From NCBI GenBank assembly GCA_022842165.1, contig JALHQC010000021.1, positions 1-62,141 on the forward strand: a stretch of DNA of 62,141 bases. The letters are read 5' to 3'. The notes under the pieces are model-generated. The model did no database searches, was not told where the DNA came from, and saw nothing but the letters and a program-made list of their open reading frames with translations. The translations under genes and the position numbers were made by a program. Shown piece by piece: positions 53,454 to 62,141 of this stretch. The stretch's first letter is position 1. The number at the start of each line of letters is the position of its first letter. Origin of the DNA: a bacterium (GTDB lineage: Bacteria; Pseudomonadota; Alphaproteobacteria; Rhizobiales; Aestuariivirgaceae).

Positions 53454-54218
53454 ATGGATTTCTGGCAGACCTACTTCTCCTTCGTCCAGTCACCCGAGGG
53501 CTGGATCGCCCTTGCCACGCTGGTGGCGATGGAAGTCGTGCTCGGTATCGACAACCTGATCTTCATCTCGATCCTGTCCAACAAGCTGCCGGAGGCCGAC
53601 CGCGCGCGCGCCCGGCGCCTCGGCATCGGCGCGGCCCTCATAATGCGGCTTGTTCTGCTGGCGACGATCTCGTGGATCGTGCAGCTCACCGCGCCGCTGT
53701 TCACCCTGTTCGGCCACGGTTATTCCTGGCGCGACATCATCCTCATTGCCGGCGGCCTGTTCCTGGTGTGGAAGGCGACCAAGGAAATCCATCACTCGGT
53801 CGATCCGGACGATCACAAGGAAGACATGCTGGGCAAGACCGCGACCCTCACGGTCGGCGGCGCCATTGTCCAGATCCTGCTGCTCGACCTCGTGTTCTCG
53901 GTCGATTCGATCATCACCGCGGTCGGCATGACGGATCATATCGCCATCATGTATATTGCCGTCATCGTGGCGGTCACCGTGATGCTGGTCGCCGCCGATC
54001 CGCTGGCGAAATTCATCCAGGCCAACCCCACCATCGTCATGCTGGCGCTGGGCTTCCTCCTGATGATCGGCATGACGCTGATCGCCGACGGCATGGGCTT
54101 CCATGTGCCCAAGGGCTACATCTACGCCGCCATGGGCTTCTCGGCGCTGGTCGAGGCGCTGAACATGTTCGCCAGGCGGGCGCGGGGGAGAACCAAGAAA
54201 ACTCCCGCCGCGCATTGA
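53454..54218 (+). CDS. TerC family integral membrane protein
   Basis: A 254-residue membrane protein with seven or more helices. TerC hallmarks are [20 protein letters not shown] and [20 protein letters not shown], two inverted repeats each with an essential aspartate, as found in metal-ion exporters of the TerC/Alx group. Manganese export is the best-supported role for relatives; tellurite resistance is the historical name. AAGGAC precedes the ATG. I looked for a yybP-ykoY manganese riboswitch in the 129 bp upstream and did not find one. Confidence 0.93.
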   Translation: MDFWQTYFSFVQSPEGWIALATLVAMEVVLGIDNLIFISILSNKLPEADRARARRLGIGAALIMRLVLLATISWIVQLTAPLFTLFGHGYSWRDIILIAGGLFLVWKATKEIHHSVDPDDHKEDMLGKTATLTVGGAIVQILLLDLVFSVDSIITAVGMTDHIAIMYIAVIVAVTVMLVAADPLAKFIQANPTIVMLALGFLLMIGMTLIADGMGFHVPKGYIYAAMGFSALVEALNMFARRARGRTKKTPAAH

Positions 54219-54251
54219 AGGTGAAGAACGGCCGCCTGTGGCCTCAGGCGG

Positions 54252-54770
54252 TCAGTTGCAGCCCGGATACATGTAGCGTTCGGCTTCCGAGATGTCGGAC
54301 GGGCAATAACCCTCGTGGTCCATCTCGTAGTGCGCGCCCTGCGGGTCGCTGGCGTTGACGCGCTTCAGGTGGCCGCTCGAACTGAAGATGCAGGCAAAGT
54401 CCGACTTGCCGCCGTCATCGAGAACCGCGCGGCCATAAAGCGTCCAGCCCTGTGGATTGTGTTCGGTCGTTTCCACCTTCACCGCCCGGGTGTGCGGAAA
54501 GAAGCGGCCGACCAGCGAGGCCCGGCAGGCGATCTTCATCATGTTTTTGTCGGCCTTGTCCTGCATCTTGTGGCCTTCGGTCTTGCCGGATTCCTCGGCC
54601 GCCCGGCAGCCGCGCTTGTAGGAGGCGCCGTGCTGGTTCTGGTCATAGTCGCCGCGGATGCAATCATTGTAGCCGCGCTTGTATTCGCGCTCCGAGACGG
54701 AGGATGCCTCGGCGCCGCTCAGCGTCACTGCCGCCGCTGCCGCAGCCAATAGGAAAAGCCTGATATTCAT
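54252..54770 (-). CDS. secreted protein of unknown function, cysteine-containing
   Basis: A 172-residue protein. The start at 54770 has GGGAG upstream and gives a Sec signal peptide (MNIRLFLLAAAAAAVTLSGA) cut near AEASS. The mature protein opens with a short motif that is imperfectly repeated, KRGYNDCIRGDY and YKRGCRAAEE, and has six cysteines in all, possibly paired in the periplasm. The C-terminal part (CIFSSSGHLKRVNA and EGYCPSDISEAERYMYPGCN) looks like a small beta-rich domain. I do not recognise a family. It converges with terC and stands alone. Confidence 0.75.
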   Translation of the reverse strand: MNIRLFLLAAAAAAVTLSGAEASSVSEREYKRGYNDCIRGDYDQNQHGASYKRGCRAAEESGKTEGHKMQDKADKNMMKIACRASLVGRFFPHTRAVKVETTEHNPQGWTLYGRAVLDDGGKSDFACIFSSSGHLKRVNASDPQGAHYEMDHEGYCPSDISEAERYMYPGCN

Positions 54771-54965
54771 GTTGGTGTGCTCCCGGTCCATGTTAACGCT
54801 ACGATAATCCCACATCCCAGCGTTGGTGCAACCGGATTGTGTTTCACGATTGCGTGCGGCCGGTTGTAGGGGCCTGGAATCGCTTTCACGGCCCCGGGGT
54901 TTACAGAAGTCTGCCCGCCCTCTAAACCCCGCGCCATATCAGCAAAATACTGGGATTCAACTCGC

Positions 54966-56621
<1,656 letters not shown>

Positions 56622-56626
56622 AACAG

Positions 56627-57889
56627 ATGTCTGTCGGGATATCGCTGATTGCCAAGAAACCTAGACCAGGATTTTTCGGCAGGTTTTCGCGAGAAGCCGA
56701 TTGGCACGCTGTCATCAAGACCGCAGTCCTGCAGATTGCCAAAACGCTTGACACAGAGTTTCTTGTCGTCCCGACGGGCGATCCAAAGTCGATCATGCCG
56801 CACTATTGTGAAGAATGGTTGGATATCGAGATCAGCAAGGATTCGATCATTCTCTCATCGAAGACCTCAAGCTGTGGGCCGGGATATCACGCATTCATCG
56901 TTGACGTCATCGACAGTCTGGAGTCAAACGGCCTGAGGTTTGAGGAAGATGGCGAGAACGTTGATGAGACGGGCTATTTCGCCTCACGAGATTTTGGGGA
57001 GCTACAGCGGCAGCACGCCAGTTATCTGAAAGCGCTGGCAGCATGGGTTCAAGACAACAGAGACAAAAGCGAAACAGGCCTGCGGATGTCGCTTCCTGTC
57101 GACGCGATCCTGCCGGCGCCGTTAGCGTTTCACGCGCAAACGCCCAGCGGGTTCATGCCATACCAGAGTTTTATTGACATCTCCGAGGCCGAGGGCTCCA
57201 AGCTCACTGAGCTGGCTTCGGACTGGTTTGCGTGGTGGGATCGCAAGCATTCAGCACAAGATTGGCTTCGTATCGGCAAGCAATTGATGTGGTACCAGGT
57301 TCCCTGGCATGTTCCGGCGGATGGCTACGAGCGGCATGTCATGGAAGCGGCGCTCGAGTGCTGCAGGAGAGCCCGGGTTATGGATTACTCTATTGAATTG
57401 CCACAAACTGAAATTCAGGAACTGGAAAAGTTCCTTTCGCCGGAAACCCCTGACACGACAGCTCCTGTACCGGGCGGGATCGGTTATCGGCGGAGGTTAT
57501 GCTCGCGCTGGATTGGCAGCGGCTGGACCTGTGAAATCCCCGGGTACTGGTATGACTATTCCAATGATAAAAATTGGGGATTTTGCTTTGGTGATGTTTA
57601 CCTGAGCGTATCTACCTACAAGGCAACCGCCGATGCGAATGCGGACGCGATAGAGCTTACGGACCTCAGCGATGATATTGCCACGATCATTGAAGAGTCA
57701 GGCGCGGGCTTCAAGATGAGACTTACGAGACAAAAACTTCCGTCCGACGCTGTTGGCTATCTTTACGCGTTGCAGGCCGCAAGTCTAAACAGACTTCTCT
57801 TGATTGTTATTGAAGGCAATGATGACGAGTTTGAGAAAACTATTCCTGCAATCGCGCGTAGCTTGAAAGCCACCAAACCCGGGCAGTGA
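56627..57889 (+). CDS. uncharacterised AT-richer 420-residue protein, likely acquired
   Basis: I do not recognise this protein. It starts five bases after the ettA stop (ATG at 56627, AGA upstream only) and has no signal peptide or membrane helix. Tryptophans and aromatics are frequent (SDWFAWWDRKHS, LMWYQVPWHVPADGYERH, SRWIGSGWTCEIPGYWYDY). The middle is rich in acidic residues. The base composition is visibly less GC-rich than either neighbour (for example around 57541-57600) and codon use differs, a sign of transfer. It could be a defence, immunity or phage-related gene by this criterion alone, but no motif supports a specific call. Confidence 0.72.
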   Translation: MSVGISLIAKKPRPGFFGRFSREADWHAVIKTAVLQIAKTLDTEFLVVPTGDPKSIMPHYCEEWLDIEISKDSIILSSKTSSCGPGYHAFIVDVIDSLESNGLRFEEDGENVDETGYFASRDFGELQRQHASYLKALAAWVQDNRDKSETGLRMSLPVDAILPAPLAFHAQTPSGFMPYQSFIDISEAEGSKLTELASDWFAWWDRKHSAQDWLRIGKQLMWYQVPWHVPADGYERHVMEAALECCRRARVMDYSIELPQTEIQELEKFLSPETPDTTAPVPGGIGYRRRLCSRWIGSGWTCEIPGYWYDYSNDKNWGFCFGDVYLSVSTYKATADANADAIELTDLSDDIATIIEESGAGFKMRLTRQKLPSDAVGYLYALQAASLNRLLLIVIEGNDDEFEKTIPAIARSLKATKPGQ

Positions 57890-57936
57890 CGCCGATTGAC
57901 ATAAAGAACAAGCAGTTCACGCCGCAGCGACTCGCA

Positions 57937-57969
57937 CCCTCACCCCGGCGAAGGCCGGGGCCCCGCTTC
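57937..57969. repeat. single half-copy of family D repeat
   Basis: A sequence nearly identical to one arm of the inverted repeat at 49317-49436 (core CCCCGGCGAAGGCCGGGGCC) lies in the 225-bp gap between the AT-richer gene and the L,D-transpeptidases. Without a second arm it can only form its own small hairpin. Confidence 0.75.
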
Positions 57970-58114
57970 AAGTCGTTGCAATACTGAAGCTGCGCTCGAT
58001 CGCCTGACCGCCACGCTTACCAAGCTTTAACCTCCGTACACCCTCTTGCCGCTTGGCGGATCCCCCCATTTTCTGTTATGGGCGTTTTCACATACCGTCA
58101 GAGGGTGAGGAAAC

Positions 58115-58705
58115 ATGCAGATAACACGCCGTCATTTTCTTGGATCGGCACTGGCGATGGGTTGCCTCGCGCCGCAGGCCGCCAGTGCAGCCGAACTCGT
58201 CCCCATCTTCGCCTCCGAAGCTCAAGAGGTCCCCTACAAGTTCCGGCGGCAGGCGGTCACCTACAAGACAAGCGAGCCCCCGGGCACCATCGTCGTCGAT
58301 CCGAAAAAGCGCTGGCTCTACCATGTGCATGGTGAGGGCCGGGCCACGCGCTATGGCGTCGGCGTCGGCGCGGATGGCAAGAACTGGGCCGGCGAGGCGA
58401 TCATCAAGCGCAAGGTCGAATGGCCGAAGTGGAAGCCGACGAAAGAGCATCTGGCCGCCTATCCCTCGCTCGCCAAATACAGAGACGAGGCGATGCCCGG
58501 CGGCAAGGGCAATCCGCTGGGTGCCCGCGCGCTCTATCTCTTCCAGGGTGACGTTGACACGCTCTACCGCATCCACGGCACCACGAAGCCCAAGGGCATC
58601 GGCCGCGAGGTCACGTCGGGCTGCATCCGCATGCTGAATGTCGATGTGGTCCATCTCTATAACCTCGTGGAGATCGGCACCCGCGTCGTCGTGCTGCCGA
58701 GCTGA
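58115..58705 (+). CDS. Tat-exported L,D-transpeptidase (first paralogue)
   Basis: A 196-residue periplasmic enzyme of the YkuD family that makes meso-diaminopimelate cross-links or attaches proteins to peptidoglycan. The N-terminus MQITRRHFLGSALAMGCLAP is a twin-arginine signal. The active-site motif runs YRIHGTTKP then TSGCIRML with the catalytic cysteine C170 and the conserved arginine two residues later. KYRRRxVxY-like KFRRQAVTYK and PPGTIVVDPKKRWLYHV form the start of the fold. Size is typical of alphaproteobacterial paralogues. A paralogue follows 79 bp downstream on the same strand. Confidence 0.93.
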   Translation: MQITRRHFLGSALAMGCLAPQAASAAELVPIFASEAQEVPYKFRRQAVTYKTSEPPGTIVVDPKKRWLYHVHGEGRATRYGVGVGADGKNWAGEAIIKRKVEWPKWKPTKEHLAAYPSLAKYRDEAMPGGKGNPLGARALYLFQGDVDTLYRIHGTTKPKGIGREVTSGCIRMLNVDVVHLYNLVEIGTRVVVLPS

Positions 58706-58784
58706 ACACGGCGCGGCCTGCAGGTGGCTGACGAATGCTGCGCCTGATGCTATAGGAGCCGGTGCCAACAGCATGCGAAGTCAC

Positions 58785-59375
58785 ATGACACTCAGCCGCC
58801 GCCATTTCCTCACCGCTCTTGCAACGCCCTTCATACTTACGCCCCGCGCACTTGCCGAGGCCGAGCCGTTCCCGGTGCGCGAGAACGATGCGAAGGACAT
58901 CCCTTACAAATACCGCCGCCGCGACGTCGACTACGACACGGCGGAAGCTCCCGGCACCATCATCGTCGATCCGAAGCAGCGTTTCCTGTTTCATGTGCTG
59001 GGCGGCGGCAAGGCCACGCGCTATGGCGCGGCGGTGGGGAAGGCCGGGCGCACATGGTCTGGCGACTCCACCATCGGCAAGATGGCCAAGTGGCCGACCT
59101 GGACGCCTACCCCTGAGCACGTGGCCGAGTATCCGAAGCTCGCCAAGTGGCTGCCCGATGGCATGCCCGGCGGGCCGGACAATCCGATGGGGGCCCGCGC
59201 GCTCTATCTCTATCAGGGCGACGTCGACACCATCTACCGCATCCACGGCACGCATGATCCGAAGCTCGTCGGGCAAAAGAAAACCGCCGGCTGCTTCGGG
59301 CTTCTGAATGCCGACATCATCCACCTCTACGACCGCGTCGAACTCGGCGCGCGGGTGGTGGTGCTGGCCTATTGA
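58785..59375 (+). CDS. Tat-exported L,D-transpeptidase-like protein, altered active-site motif (second paralogue)
   Basis: Also 196 residues, and plainly a duplicate of the preceding gene ([40 protein letters not shown]). I start it at 58785, giving [18 protein letters not shown] with a twin-arginine motif; an ATG four codons earlier (58773) is possible. The catalytic segment differs: HGTHDP is kept, and cysteine C170 is kept, but the motif SGCIRM has become AGCFGL, losing the serine and the conserved arginine. Activity may be weakened or altered. Its stop overlaps the methyltransferase start in TGATG. Confidence 0.9.
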   Translation: MTLSRRHFLTALATPFILTPRALAEAEPFPVRENDAKDIPYKYRRRDVDYDTAEAPGTIIVDPKQRFLFHVLGGGKATRYGAAVGKAGRTWSGDSTIGKMAKWPTWTPTPEHVAEYPKLAKWLPDGMPGGPDNPMGARALYLYQGDVDTIYRIHGTHDPKLVGQKKTAGCFGLLNADIIHLYDRVELGARVVVLAY

Positions 59376-60145
59376 TGGCCGACTGGTCGCCCGCGCAATA
59401 TCTGAAATTCGCGGACGAGCGGACAAGGCCGGCGCGCGATCTTCTGGCGCAGGTGCCGCTGTCCTCGCCCGCCGTCGTTTACGATCTGGGCTGCGGGCCG
59501 GGGAATTCGACCGCCCTGCTGGTCGAACGGTTTCCACAAGCCCGCGTCACCGGCATCGACAATTCGCCGGCCATGCTCGAGCAGGCGCGGAAAGCCTGTC
59601 CCGGAGCCTCCTTCGCGCTTGCCGATCTGGCGCGGTGGCAGCCGGACGATGCGCCCGATCTCCTGTTCTCCAACGCGACGTTCCAGTGGGTGCCGCATCA
59701 TCTCGAGGTGGTGGCGCGGCTCGCGGCAGAGCTGAAGCCCGGTGGTGCGATGGCCATCCAGATGCCGGACAATCTCGCCGAGCCGAGCCACCGCCTGATG
59801 GCCGAAGCGGCGGAGGAGGGGCCATGGCGGCTGAAACTCTCCCAAGCTTCCGCCGCGCGCGAACCGCTGCCCGCAGCCTCCGCCTATTACGCGCGGCTGA
59901 AGCCGCTCTTCGCGCGGCTCGACATCTGGCACACGATCTACAATCACCCGCTCAACGGCACGCGTGGCATTGTCGAATGGGTGAAGTCGACGGGCCTCAG
60001 GCCCTATCTCGATCCGCTGGCGCCGGAAGAGGACCAGGCCTTCCTCGCGGATTATGAACGCCGCCTGGGCGGAGCCTATCCCGCCGATGCCGATGGCACC
60101 GTGTTGCTGCGCTTTCCGCGGCTGTTCATCGTGGGGCTGCGCTGA
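59375..60145 (+). CDS. tam: trans-aconitate 2-methyltransferase-like SAM enzyme
   Basis: A 256-residue class I methyltransferase that matches Tam: the opening [20 protein letters not shown] is typical, motif I is [15 protein letters not shown], then [15 protein letters not shown] and [14 protein letters not shown]. The expected reaction is methylation of trans-aconitate, relieving its inhibition of aconitase. The ATG at 59375 overlaps the L,D-transpeptidase stop, so they are coupled, though no functional tie is obvious. A TTG three bases upstream is not needed. Confidence 0.9.
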   Translation: MADWSPAQYLKFADERTRPARDLLAQVPLSSPAVVYDLGCGPGNSTALLVERFPQARVTGIDNSPAMLEQARKACPGASFALADLARWQPDDAPDLLFSNATFQWVPHHLEVVARLAAELKPGGAMAIQMPDNLAEPSHRLMAEAAEEGPWRLKLSQASAAREPLPAASAYYARLKPLFARLDIWHTIYNHPLNGTRGIVEWVKSTGLRPYLDPLAPEEDQAFLADYERRLGGAYPADADGTVLLRFPRLFIVGLR

Positions 60146-60221
60146 GGCCATCTGACGCCGGTCGGGAGGCCGCACGCCCGGCCAGTTCCGCAATTTGGTT
60201 TCGCTTCCCGAGATTTACCGG

Positions 60222-60247
60222 GGAACCCTTCCGTCCGCGATTGTGTT
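60222..60247 (+). promoter_or_regulatory. possible EcfG-type stress promoter
   Basis: GGAAC, a 17-base spacer and TGTT resemble the GGAAC-N16/17-CGTT promoter of the alphaproteobacterial general stress sigma factor EcfG, with one mismatch in the -10 element. It lies about 90 bp before the HdeA-like gene on the same strand. Confidence 0.3.
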
Positions 60248-60337
60248 CAACGGGTATGCCGTGATGCAGGTGTCAATCGCCATGCGGCAAAGCGGGCGGC
60301 ACATCAACCCCAAGTCAGACTCACATGAAAGGACTAC

Positions 60338-61045
60338 ATGATGAAAAAGAATCTGTTCCTTGCCTCAGCTGCAGCTCTCGCCATTTCGACCGCCATGCCG
60401 GCCGCCGCTCAGGATTCCACGCAGAGCACGGCGGCCAGCGGCCAGACCTCCACCAGCGGCCAGATGGGCGGCGCCGACATCACCTGCCGCGAGATCGCCA
60501 TGATGGATACGGCGACGGTGCAGGGCGTTCTCTACTTCATCAGCGGCTATGATGCCGCCCGCCAGGAAGGCATGTCCGGCGGAACGGCGATGAACCAGTC
60601 GGGCACCACGGGCGGAACGGCAACCGGCCAGTCCGGCACCTCGTCGGACAGCATGGCAAGCTCCGGCACCTCGTCCGATACCATGGCCAGCTCCGGCACC
60701 TCGTCGCAGTCGGGCACGGCAGCCCAGTCGGGCACCACAGCCCAGCCGGACACGATGGCCTCGGGATCGGCTGGAACCGATTCGACAGCCGACACCACCG
60801 CATCGACCACCATGCCGGACTCGTCCGCCAGCGGCAGCGCTGCGGGCAGCTCGGGCACCAGCGCTACTGGCGACACCACCGCCTCGACCTCGTCCACCTC
60901 GGCCAGTCCGCAGGTCGGCATGATCAGGGGCTATTTCAACATCCCGGTCGAGCGGGTGATGGTGGCCTGCCGCAATGCGCCTGAATCGCGCGCCTCGGAC
61001 GTGCTCAAGCAGGAAATGGGCTCGGGCGGCGCGTCGTCCAACTAA
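60338..61045 (+). CDS. secreted HdeA/HdeB-like protein split by a Ser/Thr/Gly-rich low-complexity insert
   Basis: A 235-residue exported protein (ATG at 60338 or the next codon; AAAGGA upstream). The signal peptide ends near AMPAAAQ. Residues about 46-76 (ITCREIAMMDTATVQGVLYF, ISGYDAARQ) and 193-225 (GMIRGYFNIPVERVMVACRN, DVLKQEM) resemble the two halves of the HdeA acid-chaperone fold, with a cysteine in each (C50, C211) for the family's disulfide. Between them lie about 115 residues of repetitive SGTSSDSMASSGTSSD-type sequence. The HdeA likeness is my reading of spacing and motifs, not a search. A strong hairpin follows the gene. Confidence 0.75.
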   Translation: MMKKNLFLASAAALAISTAMPAAAQDSTQSTAASGQTSTSGQMGGADITCREIAMMDTATVQGVLYFISGYDAARQEGMSGGTAMNQSGTTGGTATGQSGTSSDSMASSGTSSDTMASSGTSSQSGTAAQSGTTAQPDTMASGSAGTDSTADTTASTTMPDSSASGSAAGSSGTSATGDTTASTSSTSASPQVGMIRGYFNIPVERVMVACRNAPESRASDVLKQEMGSGGASSN

Positions 61046-61066
61046 GCCTGCTCGTGCAATCCTGAA

Positions 61067-61101
61067 ACCGGGCCCGTCAGATCCATGCTGACGGGCCCGG
61101 T
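61067..61101 (+). terminator. rho-independent-like hairpin after the HdeA-like gene
   Basis: ACCGGGCCCGTCAG and its perfect reverse complement CTGACGGGCCCGGT form a 14-bp stem around the loop ATCCATG, 22 bases after the stop. Only a short T-rich stretch (TCCGTTTG) follows, as is usual in GC-rich genomes. Confidence 0.75.
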
Positions 61102-61223
61102 CCGTTTGAGGACCATGAGCGCTTCAGCGCTAGAGCGTGATGAGGTTTGTCTGAATCGTTTGGGGATTCCCAAATCAGTTTCGATGTGATTCAAACTGGC
61201 TACTGGATTGGAGGCCAGCATGA

Positions 61224-61646
61224 ATGACCAAGCCTTATCCCATGGAGATGCGCGAGCGCGCTGTCAGGTTCGTTGAAGCCGGCGAAAGCCGCCATGAGGT
61301 GGCGGCACGCTTCGGGATCGCGGCCTCGACGGTGATCAAATGGCTGGCGCGGCATGCCAGGACGGGAAGCGCTGCTCCCGCCCAGATGGGCGGCTACCGG
61401 CCGAAGAAGATCATCGGGCAATACCGCGATTGGCTTCTCGATCGCATGGCGGCGGGTGACTATACCTTGCAGGGCCTGGCTGATGAACTGGAGGCCCACG
61501 GCCTGAAAGTCGACTACAAGACCATCTGGACCTTCGTGCATGACGAAGGCCAGAGCTTCAAAAAAAACCCTGCGCGCCGCCGAGCAGCAGCGGCCCGACG
61601 TGGCAAGGCGGCGCGCCGCCTGGTTCCGGGTGCAGCCGCGCATTGA
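61224..61646 (+). CDS. IS630 transposase, N-terminal helix-turn-helix part
   Basis: A 140-codon frame that holds the DNA-binding half: MRERAVRFVEAGESRHEVAA and FGIAASTVIKWLARH form the helix-turn-helix, and IIGQYRDWLLDRMAAGDYTL leads to the KTIWTFVHDEGQSF region, where the reading frame leaves the family. From residue 113 (61560) a run of eight A residues shifts the frame, and the remaining residues in this frame are not transposase-like. In family members the next residues are KKTLRAAEQQ, which are present here in the +1 frame. Confidence 0.85.
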   Translation: MTKPYPMEMRERAVRFVEAGESRHEVAARFGIAASTVIKWLARHARTGSAAPAQMGGYRPKKIIGQYRDWLLDRMAAGDYTLQGLADELEAHGLKVDYKTIWTFVHDEGQSFKKNPARRRAAAARRGKAARRLVPGAAAH

Positions 61647-62141
61647 CGTCTCGGGCTTCGTTTGCGTCGATGAGACATGGACCAAGACCAACATGGCCCC
61701 GCTTTACGGCTGGAGCCCGGTGGGTGAGAGGTGCATCTCCTGTGTCCCGCACGGCCATTGGCTGACCCAGACCTTCATCGCCGGGCTGACCCCTTCCGGC
61801 ATTATCGCGCCCTCTGTCTTCGATGGCCCGATCAATGGCGAGAGCTTCCTTGCCTATGTCGAGCAGATGCTCGTGCCGGAGTTGTCGGGCCGCAACACGG
61901 TCATTCTCGACAATCTCGGCAGCCACAAAAGCGAGGCCGTCCGCCAGGCGATCCGCGCAACCGGCGCCAGGCTCTTCTATCTGCCGCCCTACAGTCCCGA
62001 TCTCAATCCGATCGAACAAGCCTTCGCCAAGATCAAACACCTGCTGCGCAAGGCCAAGCAGCGCACCATCACAACCGTCTGGCAAACCATCGGCCAGCTC
62101 CTCAGCGCATTCTCACCAGAGGAATGCCAAAACTACTTCAT
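61561..62141 (+). CDS. IS630 transposase, catalytic DDE part in +1 frame, C-terminus beyond window
   Basis: Reading from the A-run gives KKTLRAAEQQRPDVARRR and then the DDE nuclease: first aspartate in FVCVDETWTKTN, second in VILDNLGSHKSEAVRQ, glutamate in PYSPDLNPIEQAFAKIKHLL. It ends at CQNYF, a few codons short of the usual stop, where the window closes. It has no start of its own, so it must be made by frameshifting at the A-run, or the gene is inactivated by one extra A. Confidence 0.85.

Larger units (their letters stand above)
61131..62141 (+). mobile_element. IS630-family insertion sequence, right end beyond window
   Basis: A TA dinucleotide at 61131, the usual IS630 target, begins TAGAGCGTGATGAGGTTTGT, which I take as the likely left end. 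The two-part transposase follows and continues almost to the window end. The right inverted repeat is not visible, so the boundary is a proposal. Confidence 0.75.

Overview
This 62.1-kb, GC-rich window is chromosomal DNA that looks alphaproteobacterial, probably Hyphomicrobiales. The pointers are a Shemin-type 5-aminolevulinate synthase (hemA), a complete ccoNOQP-ccoGHIS cluster with a FixK/FNR-type box in front of ccoN, a fused malic enzyme-phosphotransacetylase, an HWE-type sensor kinase, DUF2177/DUF3307/DUF4202 proteins and several families of GC-rich palindromic repeats between genes. I see no rRNA, tRNA, CRISPR array, phage or plasmid gene. An IS630-family element begins near the right edge.

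Layout from left to right. 1-4.2 kb: a truncated class V aminotransferase, a methionine gamma-lyase-like PLP enzyme and a SulP-STAS-cNMP anion transporter. 4.4-12.7 kb: a type I secretion locus, made of an HlyD adaptor, a convergent LapB-type ABC exporter, a small DUF3307 membrane protein and a 1394-residue FecR/VCBS/RTX adhesin. 12.9-18.9 kb: a CHASE2 adenylate cyclase, DUF2177, hemA, DUF4202 and an AGE-family sugar isomerase. 19-26.5 kb: penicillin-binding protein 1C and alpha-2-macroglobulin. 26.6-34.8 kb: the cbb3 oxidase structural and assembly genes on the minus strand. 35-39.3 kb: an SSS-type hybrid histidine kinase convergent with a LuxR-type response regulator. 39.4-44.5 kb: an unknown protein, maeB and a hydantoinase A-like ATPase. 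44.7-49.3 kb: two further sensor kinases.

49.45-53.3 kb holds the most unusual locus. It is a tightly packed, partly translationally coupled operon of an Lgt-like membrane enzyme, a four-helix membrane protein, a cysteine-rich radical SAM enzyme of the MJ0619/tetraether-synthase (Tes) type and three small membrane proteins that each carry a lipobox-like F-[AG]-G-G-C motif. A 194-bp direct tandem repeat sits exactly at the start-stop junction inside the operon. I infer a lipid or lipoprotein modification system; this is not shown.

53.4-62.1 kb: TerC, a secreted unknown protein, EttA, an AT-richer orphan gene, two paralogous Tat-exported L,D-transpeptidases, a trans-aconitate methyltransferase-like enzyme, an HdeA-like protein split by a Ser/Thr/Gly-rich insert, and the IS630 element.

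A second FixK-type box lies between hemA and DUF4202 at the same distance from DUF4202 as the ccoN box is from ccoN. This suggests that haem supply, the high-affinity oxidase and DUF4202 share oxygen control.
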